Positions 1-8,866 of a DNA stretch of 64,000 nt are shown one piece after another. A program made the position numbers and the translations under genes. Numbering within the stretch: position 1 is the stretch's first letter; every line of letters begins with the position of its first letter. Source of the DNA: an uncultured Helicobacteraceae bacterium (GTDB lineage Bacteria; Campylobacterota; Campylobacteria; Campylobacterales; Helicobacteraceae); assembly GCA_947176375.1 (NCBI GenBank), contig CAMWQM010000005.1:22959-86958 (forward strand), in the 5' to 3' direction. A model generated the notes under the pieces. It ran no database searches, was not told the origin of the DNA, and saw only the letters and a program-made list of their open reading frames with translations.

Positions 1-149
1 GTTATACGATACAAAAACTGCACAATTGGATTATATGGATTTGCTTGAACTAAACTAACCAAAGCAGTGATGATAATAACCCAGCTATATACATTGACTA
101 ATAATTGCAAAATTGTGGCAATTGCTTCTAAAAATGTAGATAAGATCAA
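1..149 (-). CDS. YggT family membrane protein (partial, C-terminus beyond window)
   Basis: The minus strand from a TTG at 149 reads an uninterrupted hydrophobic protein containing YSWVIIITALVSLVQANPYN, the hallmark segment of the YggT family (small integral membrane proteins, role unsettled). An AGGAG ribosome site lies 7 bases before the TTG, inside the end of gltX, whose TAG stop is only 2 bases away, so the two genes are translationally linked. H. pylori carries the same gltX2-yggT neighbour pair. Only about 49 residues are visible; the gene runs off the left edge. Confidence 0.75.
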   Translation of the reverse strand, partial: MILSTFLEAIATILQLLVNVYSWVIIITALVSLVQANPYNPIVQFLYRI

Positions 150-151
150 TC

Positions 152-1567
152 CTACTCTCCTCTTATAATATCTTTTAAATAGAATCTTAAATATGGATAT
201 AAGATATTTAAATGTGGTCCGCTAAATGCGCCTGTAAGGAGGAATCTAAGTGGTAGAAATAAATCTTTACCTTTTAGCTTAGTTTCACTCATAACTTTAG
301 CTTTTAGGCTATCAAAGTCATTTATCACATTATCATTTGCATTTATCAAATCTAAAATCACTTTTCTTAAAAGACTTATTTTATCTTTATAGATTGCTAA
401 ATCTTTTGCATCTTTATCATCTAATTTGCTAGATTCTGCATTTTTAGATTTTGCATTGCAAGATTCTTCACAAGATTCTGTGCTTTTAGATTCTATGTTT
501 TTAATCTCCGTATTTTTTGGAGATAAAATCTTTTTGATTCTATCTCTAATTTCATTTAGTGTGCTGGCTTCCTCTAAATAGATTTTCCCTAATGCCCCAA
601 TGCTCAAGTCGCTAGATTCTAAAAGCAATGCCATTTCCTTTTCATTTAGATTTTTTAAATGCTCTCTATTTATATATCTAAGTTGGTCTATATCAAATCT
701 TACAGGGGATTTTGAAATATTTGAGAGGCTAAAAAAATCTATCGCTTCTTCTAGGCTAAAAATCTCTTTTGGTGTTTTGTTTCCCATTAAGACTAGATAG
801 TTTAAAATCGCCTTTGGCAAAAAACCCTGCTCTAAAAGCCACTTTACACTAGATTCATTTTCTCTTTTGCTCATTTTTTTACCATCTTTATTAAGGATAA
901 TTGGCAAATGTGCGTGCTTAATCTCGCTATCATATTCAAGGCTTTGTCTAATTAGAATCTGCTTTGGAGTATTTGAAGTGTGGTCTTCTCCCCGAATTAT
1001 AAAACTTATATTATAAAGCATATCATCAATGCTACAAGCAAAATTATAAGTAGGAATAGAATCCTCTCTTATTATCACAAAGCTATCAATTTCAAATTTA
1101 TCAAACTTGCACTCGCCTTTTACCTCATCATAAAAGCTTATATCCTTTTCTGCACTTTTTAGGCGGATGACGGGATTTGGATTTTCATCTTTCTGCATCT
1201 CCGCCCAACAATCTTTATATCTAAAAGGTTTGTTTTCCTCTATCGCTTCTTGCCTTTTGTTTTCTAAAAATTCCTTTGAGGCATAGCAATAAAATGCTTT
1301 GCCTTTTTTAATAAGCTCTTGTGCTATTAGATTGTGATATTTAAAATTATCACTTTGATACACAAGCCTATCCCAAAATAATCCAAAAAGATTTAAAAGA
1401 GAGAGTATCTCCTTATCTTTTCCCTCTATATTCCTTACTTTGTCTGTGTCTTCAATCCTTATTAAAAACTCTTCTTTATTTTGCCTTGCAATAATGTAGT
1501 TAAATATTGCAGCACGAAGATTCCCTATGTGCATATCCCCTGTCGGGCTTGGTGCGAAACGAAGCAT
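152..1567 (-). CDS. gltX2: Glutamyl-tRNA synthetase 2 (tRNA-Gln-charging, GltX2 type)
   Basis: Class I aminoacyl-tRNA synthetase that loads glutamate. The Helicobacter GltX2 paralogue mischarges tRNA-Gln, and GatCAB then amidates the product. The start RFAPSPTGDMHIGNLRAA holds the HIGH-type signature and KKMSKRENES near residue 235 the KMSKS loop. The first half closely resembles H. pylori GltX2 as I recall it (for example NIEGKD and AFYCYAS). At 471 residues it is longer than usual: about residues 345-390 form a Ser/Glu/Lys/Asp-rich insertion in the anticodon-binding part, encoded by clustered AGATTCT words at 431-494. The insertion keeps frame and looks tolerated rather than disruptive. The gene abuts a downstream yggT. 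The catalytic assignment is firm; the GltX2 subtype is by similarity. Confidence 0.93.
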   Translation of the reverse strand: MLRFAPSPTGDMHIGNLRAAIFNYIIARQNKEEFLIRIEDTDKVRNIEGKDKEILSLLNLFGLFWDRLVYQSDNFKYHNLIAQELIKKGKAFYCYASKEFLENKRQEAIEENKPFRYKDCWAEMQKDENPNPVIRLKSAEKDISFYDEVKGECKFDKFEIDSFVIIREDSIPTYNFACSIDDMLYNISFIIRGEDHTSNTPKQILIRQSLEYDSEIKHAHLPIILNKDGKKMSKRENESSVKWLLEQGFLPKAILNYLVLMGNKTPKEIFSLEEAIDFFSLSNISKSPVRFDIDQLRYINREHLKNLNEKEMALLLESSDLSIGALGKIYLEEASTLNEIRDRIKKILSPKNTEIKNIESKSTESCEESCNAKSKNAESSKLDDKDAKDLAIYKDKISLLRKVILDLINANDNVINDFDSLKAKVMSETKLKGKDLFLPLRFLLTGAFSGPHLNILYPYLRFYLKDIIRGE

Positions 1568-1582
1568 TATTTTTCCTTAAAC

Positions 1583-4195
1583 TTATTCAAATTTATCTTG
1601 ATATTCTGTTTTGATTTTTAAGAATTCATCTAAATTATCAACTAATAAATCAATCAATTTCCCTTCAAATTGAATATCTTTATTTTTTATCATATGCTCT
1701 ACAACTTCATTTATAGGCCACGCTTTTTTATAACATCTATCGTGGCTTAAAGCATCAAATACATCAGCAACCGCTACTATTCTACCACTTAATGGAATCT
1801 CCTCGCCCTTTAGCTTATTTGGATATCCATTGCCATTCCACCATTCGTGGTGAGTTAGAGCAATTTCTGCAGCAGTTTTTAGAATAATTCTATTTGAGAA
1901 ACAAAGCATTTCATAGCCTTTTTGGGCGTGTGTTTTCATCTCATCAAATTCCTCATCAGTTAGTTTTCCAGGCTTGTTTAAAATCTCATCTGGAATTGCT
2001 AACTTCCCTATATCATGCATTGGAGAAGCGATTTTTAATAATTCAGCTTGTTTTTTATCTAATCCATATAGATTTGCTAGAATATAAGTGTATTCTGCTA
2101 CCCTTTTAATGTGATTTCCCGTCTCTCTGCTTCGCCCCTCACTTATTGTTCCCATTGCATAGAGAACTTCTTTTTGCACATCTTCTAGCTCTTGTTGCAT
2201 ATTGAAAAGCTCTGTTACATCGTGCAGGATTCCAACTATTTCGCCATAATTATCACCACCAACCTTATTAATCCCCATAAGATAAAATTGTATATACAAA
2301 GGCTTATTATTTTTATCCACACAATTTGCATAAAAGGTTACATAGCCTTTGTTTTGAATAACTGCTTTGACTTTTTTTATAAGCTCAAAAGAATCTTTAT
2401 TTGGCTTTAAAATCAACGTAATATGTTTATCTAACATTTCTTTTGCACTATAACCAAAGATTGACTCACAACTTTTATTCACCTCAATAAATCTATCATC
2501 TTGCAATCTAATCATAGCTGTGCTTCTATCTAGCAATAATTGGTACTTTTTTATCACATTATCTTTTTCTAATGATACTTCAGTAAGCACATTTACACTA
2601 TTTTCTAGGCTCATTTTTTTTATCTCAAGCTCGGTTATATCATCCATCGTACACATATACATAACAACATTGTTAGAATTATCAGTGATTGGTTTTATAA
2701 TTGTCTTTGTATAGAAATTTTCTCTATTTGCACTTTTATTTTTTAGATTTCCTATCCATGTTTTTCCAACTTTTATAGTCTCCCAAATTTTATTTGCAAT
2801 CTTATTAGTATCATCGCTAACAATATATGCAAACTTTTTACCTAAAATTTCCTCTCTTTTATATTTTGATATGCTTAAGAAATATTCATTTACATTTATA
2901 ATCTTTCCATCTAAATTGATATAAATAACCATCAAACTTTTTTCTAATAAGTCTTTATATTGTTTAAAAACTGCAACCATTTCTAAATAGTCTGTATTTG
3001 AAACAGAGCTAAGGTTGCTCAAACCATAAATAACCGCATCAACCATGGATGGTTGTGGCTCTAGCTCGTGGATAGTATTGCTTTTTTCTTCACTTATGCC
3101 TTCATTTAGTGTTACAAAAGTAGCTGCATTATTAAAAATATAATTTTTATTATTAGCGTGAAAATATTCACCACCACCAAAGAATCCACCCATAGGAGCT
3201 AGATTATTAAAATTTCTAATATTATATTTTAGCACTGTGTCTTTAAAATACAAATACCTCGAAGCACAAGAAAAGGCATAAACAGCATCAATATTATCCA
3301 TAGATATAGAAGCTACTTTTAAGTGTGTATCTTTCACAGCATCAAGCGAAGACACAACGCCAAATTTTACTTTTGTCCCTTTTTTAATATCTCCAGCATA
3401 TACAAGCGAGTTATCATCAAGCTTAATTATCGCCGTCCTAGCAATTAATATTTCATCTTCATAAAAAGTAAGTGGAAATTCATAGCCATTAATTGGCAAA
3501 GTATTACTTACATATTGCCCTAAATATCGCTTATATATATCTAGCACGGGCTTATTATTAATCGTGTGAACAATTCCTCCACTAGAGCAGTCTGTAATAG
3601 TCATATCAAGCCCGATTCGCTTATATCCTAAGATATAGTCATTTTTTACTTGCAAATCTTTGCTATTCAACGAGGCACAAACTACATTAAAATTTTTTAA
3701 CCCCTCTTGTGTACCTACAAAAATACTATCAAATGACATATCATCTGCTGCATTACCACCTGCAATTATCACATTTGGAATCTTTTGTGAAAAAACTTCT
3801 AAGATGCCTTTTGTATCTATTTTAAACGCATTTCCAAATACAAGCAACAACTTCGTATCATCACTTACTAAATTATCTATAATTTGATTTGCAACTTCCT
3901 CTACATTTTCACCTTCAAATCCTTGTGATTTTATAGTCGTTTTTTGAAAGACTGAAATTGACAGCGCAATTTTCTCTTCATAAAAAGCACCATCACAAAT
4001 CTCTGCACAAGATGAGGTTAAGACAATTTGAGCTTGTGGAAGTACTGTTGTAATATTTTTTATTAGCGAATCTGCTACTCTTCTATCTCTTGAGCCACAA
4101 AAAATTTGTATTAAAAGATTAGATTCTGTGCTAAAAGAATTTAGTTTTTCATTTAATAATTCATCATTTTCATATATGAAGTTTAGCACCTTCAT
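1583..4195 (-). CDS. FIST-PAS-PAS-HD-GYP signalling protein (predicted c-di-GMP phosphodiesterase)
   Basis: An 870-residue multidomain sensor. Residues about 25-240 resemble the FIST N domain (small-ligand sensing) and about 245-385 FIST C. Two PAS domains follow (around 420-530 and 545-665). The C-terminal 180 residues are an HD-GYP domain with GNHIKRV, the metal-binding HDIGK, and HHEWWNGNGYP, so the residues needed for cyclic-di-GMP hydrolysis appear intact. No transmembrane segment is evident, so it is probably cytoplasmic. Its ATG overlaps the end of the histidine kinase gene by 4 bases, placing it third in an operon with a two-component system. FIST ligands in other bacteria are proposed to be amino acids or similar small molecules; the ligand here is unknown. 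Confidence 0.88.
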   Translation of the reverse strand: MKVLNFIYENDELLNEKLNSFSTESNLLIQIFCGSRDRRVADSLIKNITTVLPQAQIVLTSSCAEICDGAFYEEKIALSISVFQKTTIKSQGFEGENVEEVANQIIDNLVSDDTKLLLVFGNAFKIDTKGILEVFSQKIPNVIIAGGNAADDMSFDSIFVGTQEGLKNFNVVCASLNSKDLQVKNDYILGYKRIGLDMTITDCSSGGIVHTINNKPVLDIYKRYLGQYVSNTLPINGYEFPLTFYEDEILIARTAIIKLDDNSLVYAGDIKKGTKVKFGVVSSLDAVKDTHLKVASISMDNIDAVYAFSCASRYLYFKDTVLKYNIRNFNNLAPMGGFFGGGEYFHANNKNYIFNNAATFVTLNEGISEEKSNTIHELEPQPSMVDAVIYGLSNLSSVSNTDYLEMVAVFKQYKDLLEKSLMVIYINLDGKIINVNEYFLSISKYKREEILGKKFAYIVSDDTNKIANKIWETIKVGKTWIGNLKNKSANRENFYTKTIIKPITDNSNNVVMYMCTMDDITELEIKKMSLENSVNVLTEVSLEKDNVIKKYQLLLDRSTAMIRLQDDRFIEVNKSCESIFGYSAKEMLDKHITLILKPNKDSFELIKKVKAVIQNKGYVTFYANCVDKNNKPLYIQFYLMGINKVGGDNYGEIVGILHDVTELFNMQQELEDVQKEVLYAMGTISEGRSRETGNHIKRVAEYTYILANLYGLDKKQAELLKIASPMHDIGKLAIPDEILNKPGKLTDEEFDEMKTHAQKGYEMLCFSNRIILKTAAEIALTHHEWWNGNGYPNKLKGEEIPLSGRIVAVADVFDALSHDRCYKKAWPINEVVEHMIKNKDIQFEGKLIDLLVDNLDEFLKIKTEYQDKFE

Positions 4196-5394
4196 TCTTG
4201 CGTCTCCTTATGAAATCTAATATAAAAAATATGCTTATTACCATCATATTGATAATCTATACTCATTTTATGCAAAGTTAGAATCTCTTTGACAATAGAC
4301 AGCCCTATTCCATAGCCATTTTTGGTAATATCGCCTCTGTAAAATGGCTCAAAATAATAAGATATATCTTTTTGCAATTTTATTCCATTATTATAAAATA
4401 CTATTCCTTGCTCATTTAACTCAATAAATACAAGCCCATTATTGCTGTATTTTATTGCATTTTCAGCTATATTCTTAATGGCTATTGATAATAGATGCAA
4501 ATCGCCTTTTATTTTTATAGTTTTAATTATATTTAGATTAATTTTACTTCTATCCATTTCTTTGATAGCTTCAAAAATAGGTCTATCACTAAAAATCTCA
4601 TCTTCTTTAATACTAAAGCCATCTGCTTGAAGTCGCTCATATTCAAGCATAGTATGGCTAATTCTATTTAGGGAATCTATGTATCTTTTTAAATCTCGTT
4701 TTAGATTCTCACCTTCTTGCAGCGTTAGAGCAAAACTTATCTTTGCAAGGGGTGTTCTTAATTCGTGTGCTATATTTCTAGTGATTAATTCCCTTGCTTT
4801 TACCATTCTGCTTATTTTTTCATTCATTTCATTGAATGATTTAAAAAGCAGACCTATTTCATCAGAGCTTTTTATTATCAATTTCTTTGCATAAATTCCG
4901 TCTTTTAGCTCATTTATCGCATCTTTTAACTTATCTAATGGACGCATAACTTGATAAAAAAAGAATAAAAACAATAAAATGATAATGCTAACTTGAAATA
5001 AAAGTAATATTATTTTATATTTATCCCATACACTATAACCAATTTGCTTAACAAAGTGGATTTCATTGTCTAAAAAAATAATACTAAAACCAATATTAGA
5101 ACCATAAACAAAGATTCTTAAAGTTATTATTTGATTAGATTCTTTATAGATAACATCTGCATTTTTAGGGACTTTATCTAGATTTGTGAAGCCAAAATTA
5201 TCTCCTATTTTATATATATAATCAATATTTCCATTTAAATAATATGGCACTAAAGATTGCGCTAGAAATAATATTTCATCTTTTAGTCGCTTTGTTTCGA
5301 TGTCCCTTATTGTGCTATCTGTTTTAACAAAAAAGAATATATTTGCTATAAATAAAATTAGCACCATTATTGCAAATTTATGCTTTAAATGCAA
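4192..5394 (-). CDS. Sensor histidine kinase (ArsS-like)
   Basis: A 400-residue membrane kinase. One membrane segment lies at residues 8-23 and a second at about 130-150, bracketing a periplasmic loop of about 105 residues. A HAMP-like linker follows, then the H-box NIAHELRTPLAK with the phospho-accepting His, the N-box NIAENAIKYSNNG and the G-box GYGIGLSIVKEIL. It starts at a TTG that overlaps the regulator's stop by 10 bases, so kinase and regulator are co-translated. Size and layout resemble ArsS of H. pylori, an acid-responsive kinase, but the sensor domain is too variable to claim the same stimulus. Confidence 0.9.
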   Translation of the reverse strand: MHLKHKFAIMVLILFIANIFFFVKTDSTIRDIETKRLKDEILFLAQSLVPYYLNGNIDYIYKIGDNFGFTNLDKVPKNADVIYKESNQIITLRIFVYGSNIGFSIIFLDNEIHFVKQIGYSVWDKYKIILLLFQVSIIILLFLFFFYQVMRPLDKLKDAINELKDGIYAKKLIIKSSDEIGLLFKSFNEMNEKISRMVKARELITRNIAHELRTPLAKISFALTLQEGENLKRDLKRYIDSLNRISHTMLEYERLQADGFSIKEDEIFSDRPIFEAIKEMDRSKINLNIIKTIKIKGDLHLLSIAIKNIAENAIKYSNNGLVFIELNEQGIVFYNNGIKLQKDISYYFEPFYRGDITKNGYGIGLSIVKEILTLHKMSIDYQYDGNKHIFYIRFHKETQE

Positions 5395-6050
5395 AATTTA
5401 TAACCTATCCCCCAAACAGATTGAATGAATTTGGGACTTTTAACATTATCATTTATTTTAAAGCGAATATTTCTAATATGCGTATCTATGCTTCTTAAAG
5501 TAGAATCTTTATTAATAGTAGAAATGCTATTTGAGATTTGCTCCCTGCTCATAGGCTTTTGACGATTTTCAACTAATAGTAGCAATATATCAAATTCAGT
5601 TTGTGTCAAATCAATATTTATATCATCAACTACAACTTTTCTAGTCTCAGTATTGATAGTTATATTATCAAATTCCAAAACTTTTGGCTTAAATCTACGA
5701 AGTAGTGCATTTATACGAACTAACAGCTCAACTGGCTCATAAGGTTTTGCTAAATAGTCATCAGCTCCCTTATCAAATCCCTCAATTTTATTATAAATAT
5801 CTCCTCTTGCAGAAGATATAATAATTGGCGATTGTGTTAATTCTCTAATTTTTTTACATAATTTAAAGCCATCCATTTCAGGCAATGTTAAATCTAAAAT
5901 GATTAAATCAATGCTCTCCTTACTTTCTAAAATCTCTAAAGCTTTTAGCGGAGAGTGGGTAGCAATTACACCATATTTTAATTGTGTTAAATATACAACT
6001 ATCAAGCTTTGCATTTCTAAATCATCTTCAATTAGTAATAATTTGTGCAT
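5385..6050 (-). CDS. OmpR/PhoB-family response regulator (ArsR-like)
   Basis: A receiver domain (residues 1-115) with the acidic pair IEDD, the phosphorylation Asp in LIILDLTLPEMDG and the conserved Lys in LAKPYEP, followed by a winged-helix DNA-binding domain (about 125-221) with TQTEFDILLLL and RSIDTHIRNIR. I chose the ATG at 6050 because GAGG sits 6 bases before it and the product then begins at the usual point; an in-frame TTG at 6062 would add four residues and overlap that site. First gene of the operon with the kinase and the FIST/HD-GYP protein. A -10 box lies at 6082-6087. Confidence 0.9.
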   Translation of the reverse strand: MHKLLLIEDDLEMQSLIVVYLTQLKYGVIATHSPLKALEILESKESIDLIILDLTLPEMDGFKLCKKIRELTQSPIIISSARGDIYNKIEGFDKGADDYLAKPYEPVELLVRINALLRRFKPKVLEFDNITINTETRKVVVDDINIDLTQTEFDILLLLVENRQKPMSREQISNSISTINKDSTLRSIDTHIRNIRFKINDNVKSPKFIQSVWGIGYKFCI

Positions 6051-6081
6051 TGAAAGCCTCAAAAAATAAAAATTTAGTTTA

Positions 6082-6087
6082 ATTATA
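6082..6087 (-). promoter_or_regulatory. -10 box for the two-component/FIST operon
   Basis: TATAAT on the minus strand, 32 bases before the regulator ATG in a very AT-rich leader. Housekeeping promoters in this group rely on the -10 box and often lack a clear -35, which fits. Position and sequence only; no transcript evidence. Confidence 0.5.
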
Positions 6088-6126
6088 TTTTAAAATTGAT
6101 TTTTTTATACTTAATAATTTTTAATC

Positions 6127-7125
6127 CTAAAGGCTAGGAATCTGCATACTCAAACAATGCAAACCACCACCCTGCCTAATTAAAACACTAGAATCTATTG
6201 GTATAACTACCCTATCTTTTAATATTTTTTTGAAAATATTAATAGCTATATCATCATTTTTATCTTTAAAAATAGGTAGCAGTAAAGCGCCATTAACAAA
6301 TACAAAATTTATATAACTAGCTGGCAGACGCCTTTTTTTATAAAAAATTGCTTTTGGCATAGGAAGTGGAATTAGATTAAATGGCTTATTGTTATTATCT
6401 CTAAATTTTTTTAGCTCATTTTCCATTGCACAAAGTGGATTGTAATGAGAATCTCTTTCATCTTCACATTTTAAATAAACAATGGTGTTTTTATTTACAA
6501 ATCTAGCAATATTATCAATATGTAAATCCGTATCATCACCCTCTAATTTTCCATTCTCTAACCAAAGAATGCGATTTACATTAAGATAATTTTTAAGCTT
6601 TTTTTCTATTCTTTTTTTACTTAAGAAATTGCGATTAGATTCTAGCAAACACTTTGAAGTTGTAAGCAATATTCCGTCTCCATTTGTCTCAATACTCCCA
6701 CCCTCTAAAATAAAGCTTTTCTTTTTCAAAACCGCATTTTTAAAAATATTTTGATTAAAAAGATTATTTGTGGCTGTGTTATCAAGATTTGCACTATATT
6801 TTAGTCCCCACGCATTAAACATAAAATCAAGCAAAATAAGTTTATTTTTTTTCACTAAACTAAGTGGCATAAAATCCCTACACCAAGTATCATTTGTATC
6901 AATTTGAACACATTTTACATTAGAAATTTTATTTATTTTTTCTATATCTTTTGGATATTTATATAATACTATTACAAGCTGGAATCTTGCAATATGAGTG
7001 ATTATCTCTATCATTTTATTCTGTGCTTGTTTTAGATATGGCTTCCAATCGCTATCTTTGTGTGGCATAGCTAGTATTGTAGCTTGTTGTTTCTCCCACT
7101 CTGCTATAAATTTTGCCTTACTCAT
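6127..7125 (-). CDS. aguA: Agmatine deiminase family protein (PPAD-like)
   Basis: A 332-residue guanidino-modifying enzyme. It carries DTWCRDFMP (substrate-site Trp/Arg/Asp), EGDDTDLHIDNIARF (the catalytic acid-His-Asp set) and C-terminal QGGGLHCLSMQ with the nucleophilic Cys. The family converts agmatine to N-carbamoylputrescine plus ammonia and feeds polyamine synthesis; some members act on peptidyl-arginine, but there is no export signal here, so a cytoplasmic agmatine enzyme is favoured. Its ATG follows an AAGGA-like site. Divergent from tsaD across 63 bases. Confidence 0.85.
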   Translation of the reverse strand: MSKAKFIAEWEKQQATILAMPHKDSDWKPYLKQAQNKMIEIITHIARFQLVIVLYKYPKDIEKINKISNVKCVQIDTNDTWCRDFMPLSLVKKNKLILLDFMFNAWGLKYSANLDNTATNNLFNQNIFKNAVLKKKSFILEGGSIETNGDGILLTTSKCLLESNRNFLSKKRIEKKLKNYLNVNRILWLENGKLEGDDTDLHIDNIARFVNKNTIVYLKCEDERDSHYNPLCAMENELKKFRDNNNKPFNLIPLPMPKAIFYKKRRLPASYINFVFVNGALLLPIFKDKNDDIAINIFKKILKDRVVIPIDSSVLIRQGGGLHCLSMQIPSL

Positions 7126-7151
7126 AATATTCCTTAATTATTTTTTTAAGA

Positions 7152-7157
7152 TATAAT
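7152..7157 (+). promoter_or_regulatory. -10 box upstream of tsaD
   Basis: TATAAT 34 bases before the tsaD ATG in the short divergent spacer. No -35 is recognisable, as is common in this group. Confidence 0.5.
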
Positions 7158-7191
7158 TTTACCTTAATAATTTATTTTCTAAAGAATAGTG

Positions 7192-8181
7192 ATGATTTTA
7201 AGTATTGAGAGTAGTTGCGATGATAGTAGCATTGCTTTAAGCAAAATTAGTGATTATGAGATTTTATTTCACAAAAAAATATCGCAAGACAGCGAGCATT
7301 CAGTCTATGGCGGTGTTGTGCCAGAAATTGCCTCTAGACTTCACATAATAGCTCTGCCAAAAATTTTAGATTCGTTAAAAAAAGAGTTTGACTTAAAGAA
7401 AATCAAAGCAATCGCAATCACAAATGAGCCTGGTCTTAGCGTCTCGCTAATTGAGGGTGTGATGATGGCAAAGGCGTTATCTCTTAGTCTAAACATTCCA
7501 CTAATTGCGATAAATCACCTAAAAGGGCATATCTATTCTTTATTTTTAGAATCTAGCTCTATTTTTCCACTATCAATTTTACTTCTATCAGGTGGACACA
7601 GCCTTATTTTAGAGGCCAAAAATCATAATAATATAAAAATCATTGCAAGCACACTAGATGATAGCTTTGGTGAGGCATTTGATAAAGTTGCTAAAATGCT
7701 ATCTCTAGGCTATCCAGGCGGTCCTATTGTAGAGCAATATGCACTAAATGCAAAGCAAAAAAATATAGCTTTTCCTGTCCCACTTAAAGATTCTAAAGCC
7801 TTATCTTTTAGCTTCTCAGGCCTTAAAAATGCAGTTAGACTATATATAGATTCCACTGCCAACCTAGATAAGAACGAGGTTTGCTACGCATTCCAAAATA
7901 GTGCTATAAAGCATATCACACAAAAATGTAAAATATATCTAAAAAACTCCACTATAAAGCATTTTGGAATTGTTGGCGGGGCTAGTGCAAACAAAGCTTT
8001 GAGACTAAAACTAGAATCCATTTGTAAAGAATTCAATAAAGAAATTCTATTTGCACCACTAGAATTTTGCAGCGATAATGCTGCAATGATAGGAAGATGT
8101 GGCATTGAGGACTATAAAAATAATGATTTTATCTCGCAAGATAAGCTAGATATTTCACCACGATCTAGAATCTTCAAATAA
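7192..8181 (+). CDS. tsaD: tRNA threonylcarbamoyladenosine transferase TsaD
   Basis: ASKHA-fold ATPase that transfers the threonylcarbamoyl group to A37 of tRNAs reading ANN codons, working with TsaB and TsaE. Visible signatures are ILSIESSCDDSS (phosphate-binding start), INHLKGHIYS (metal-binding His pair) and GGASANKALR near the end. The 329-residue length is normal. The sequence reads GTG ATG at the start; the ATG at 7192 gives the standard MILSIESS beginning. It stands alone on the plus strand with its own -10 box. Confidence 0.95.
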   Translation: MILSIESSCDDSSIALSKISDYEILFHKKISQDSEHSVYGGVVPEIASRLHIIALPKILDSLKKEFDLKKIKAIAITNEPGLSVSLIEGVMMAKALSLSLNIPLIAINHLKGHIYSLFLESSSIFPLSILLLSGGHSLILEAKNHNNIKIIASTLDDSFGEAFDKVAKMLSLGYPGGPIVEQYALNAKQKNIAFPVPLKDSKALSFSFSGLKNAVRLYIDSTANLDKNEVCYAFQNSAIKHITQKCKIYLKNSTIKHFGIVGGASANKALRLKLESICKEFNKEILFAPLEFCSDNAAMIGRCGIEDYKNNDFISQDKLDISPRSRIFK

Positions 8182-8487
8182 ACTATAATCTTAAAAAGTC
8201 AAAATATTCATAATTTATGCTACTTTTATAGAAGAATAAATTTAAGTAGTGGCTATTTTTACTTCATTTATAGGGTTTTAGAATTTATGAGTTTCTATCT
8301 TTAATCTTACTAGACATTAAAATTTGTTAGAGTTTCTTCATAATCAATTATAAACTTTCTACTCCAAATATGCCTCCAGTTACACTTAAAGAGTATAGTT
8401 ATATTGCAAATAGACAATTTAATTCATTCTTAAATTTATATTGATATATAATCTGCAAGGTTTGTCCAGCTAAATATTAGTTTGTTA
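8182..8487. other. Non-coding spacer after tsaD
   Basis: No open reading frame, RNA gene or clear terminator is seen. On the minus strand short open stretches continue beyond the stop of the decayed outer-membrane protein but could not be linked to it. It may be older debris of the same locus. Confidence 0.3.
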
Positions 8488-8860
8488 TCACTTATAGTTT
8501 ATAAGTAGAATCTTAGCTCTAAACTCCACTCTGTGATTTAATACATTTAGTTTAAGCCCAGCTTTAACACCTAAAAATAATGAGTTTGTATTGCGTAAAT
8601 GTCCTACTAAACCAAACTTGCTAATTATTAATGCTAACATCATATTTACTATACAATTCTCCAAGCCCAACTCCCACAAACATACTAAACCAAGTTTGAT
8701 TCGCTTTAGCAAAGTTTATTAATAAATCAATATTAGTAGTATATTCTATATAATGACAATCTAATTTTTCTAGCTTGAAGTATTAAGATAGTATTTACTA
8801 TGCCTAAATCATTTGTAGTATTTGTAAAAGATTCTGCATAATTAATCTTAGGATAGAATT
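8488..8860 (-). pseudogene. Decayed outer-membrane beta-barrel protein (Helicobacter OMP type)
   Basis: Two adjacent minus-strand frames read like one barrel C-terminus. Frame 1 (8776-8621) contains QTWFSMFVGVGLGELYSKYD then stops. Frame 2 (to the stop at 8488) contains FGLVGHLRNTNSLFLGVKAG and LNHRVEFRAKILLINYK, resembling the last strands of Helicobacter outer-membrane proteins. A frameshift near 8620 and the absence of a start or upstream body indicate a dead fragment. A third frame upstream (about 8860-8780) holds another coding-like stretch. Assignment is by pattern resemblance only. Confidence 0.5.
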
Positions 8861-8866
8861 TAAAAT

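Noticed and set aside
8488..8712. A 74-residue minus-strand open frame as an intact gene
   Set aside because: It begins in the middle of a barrel-like sequence that continues upstream in another frame; it is the tail of a decayed gene.
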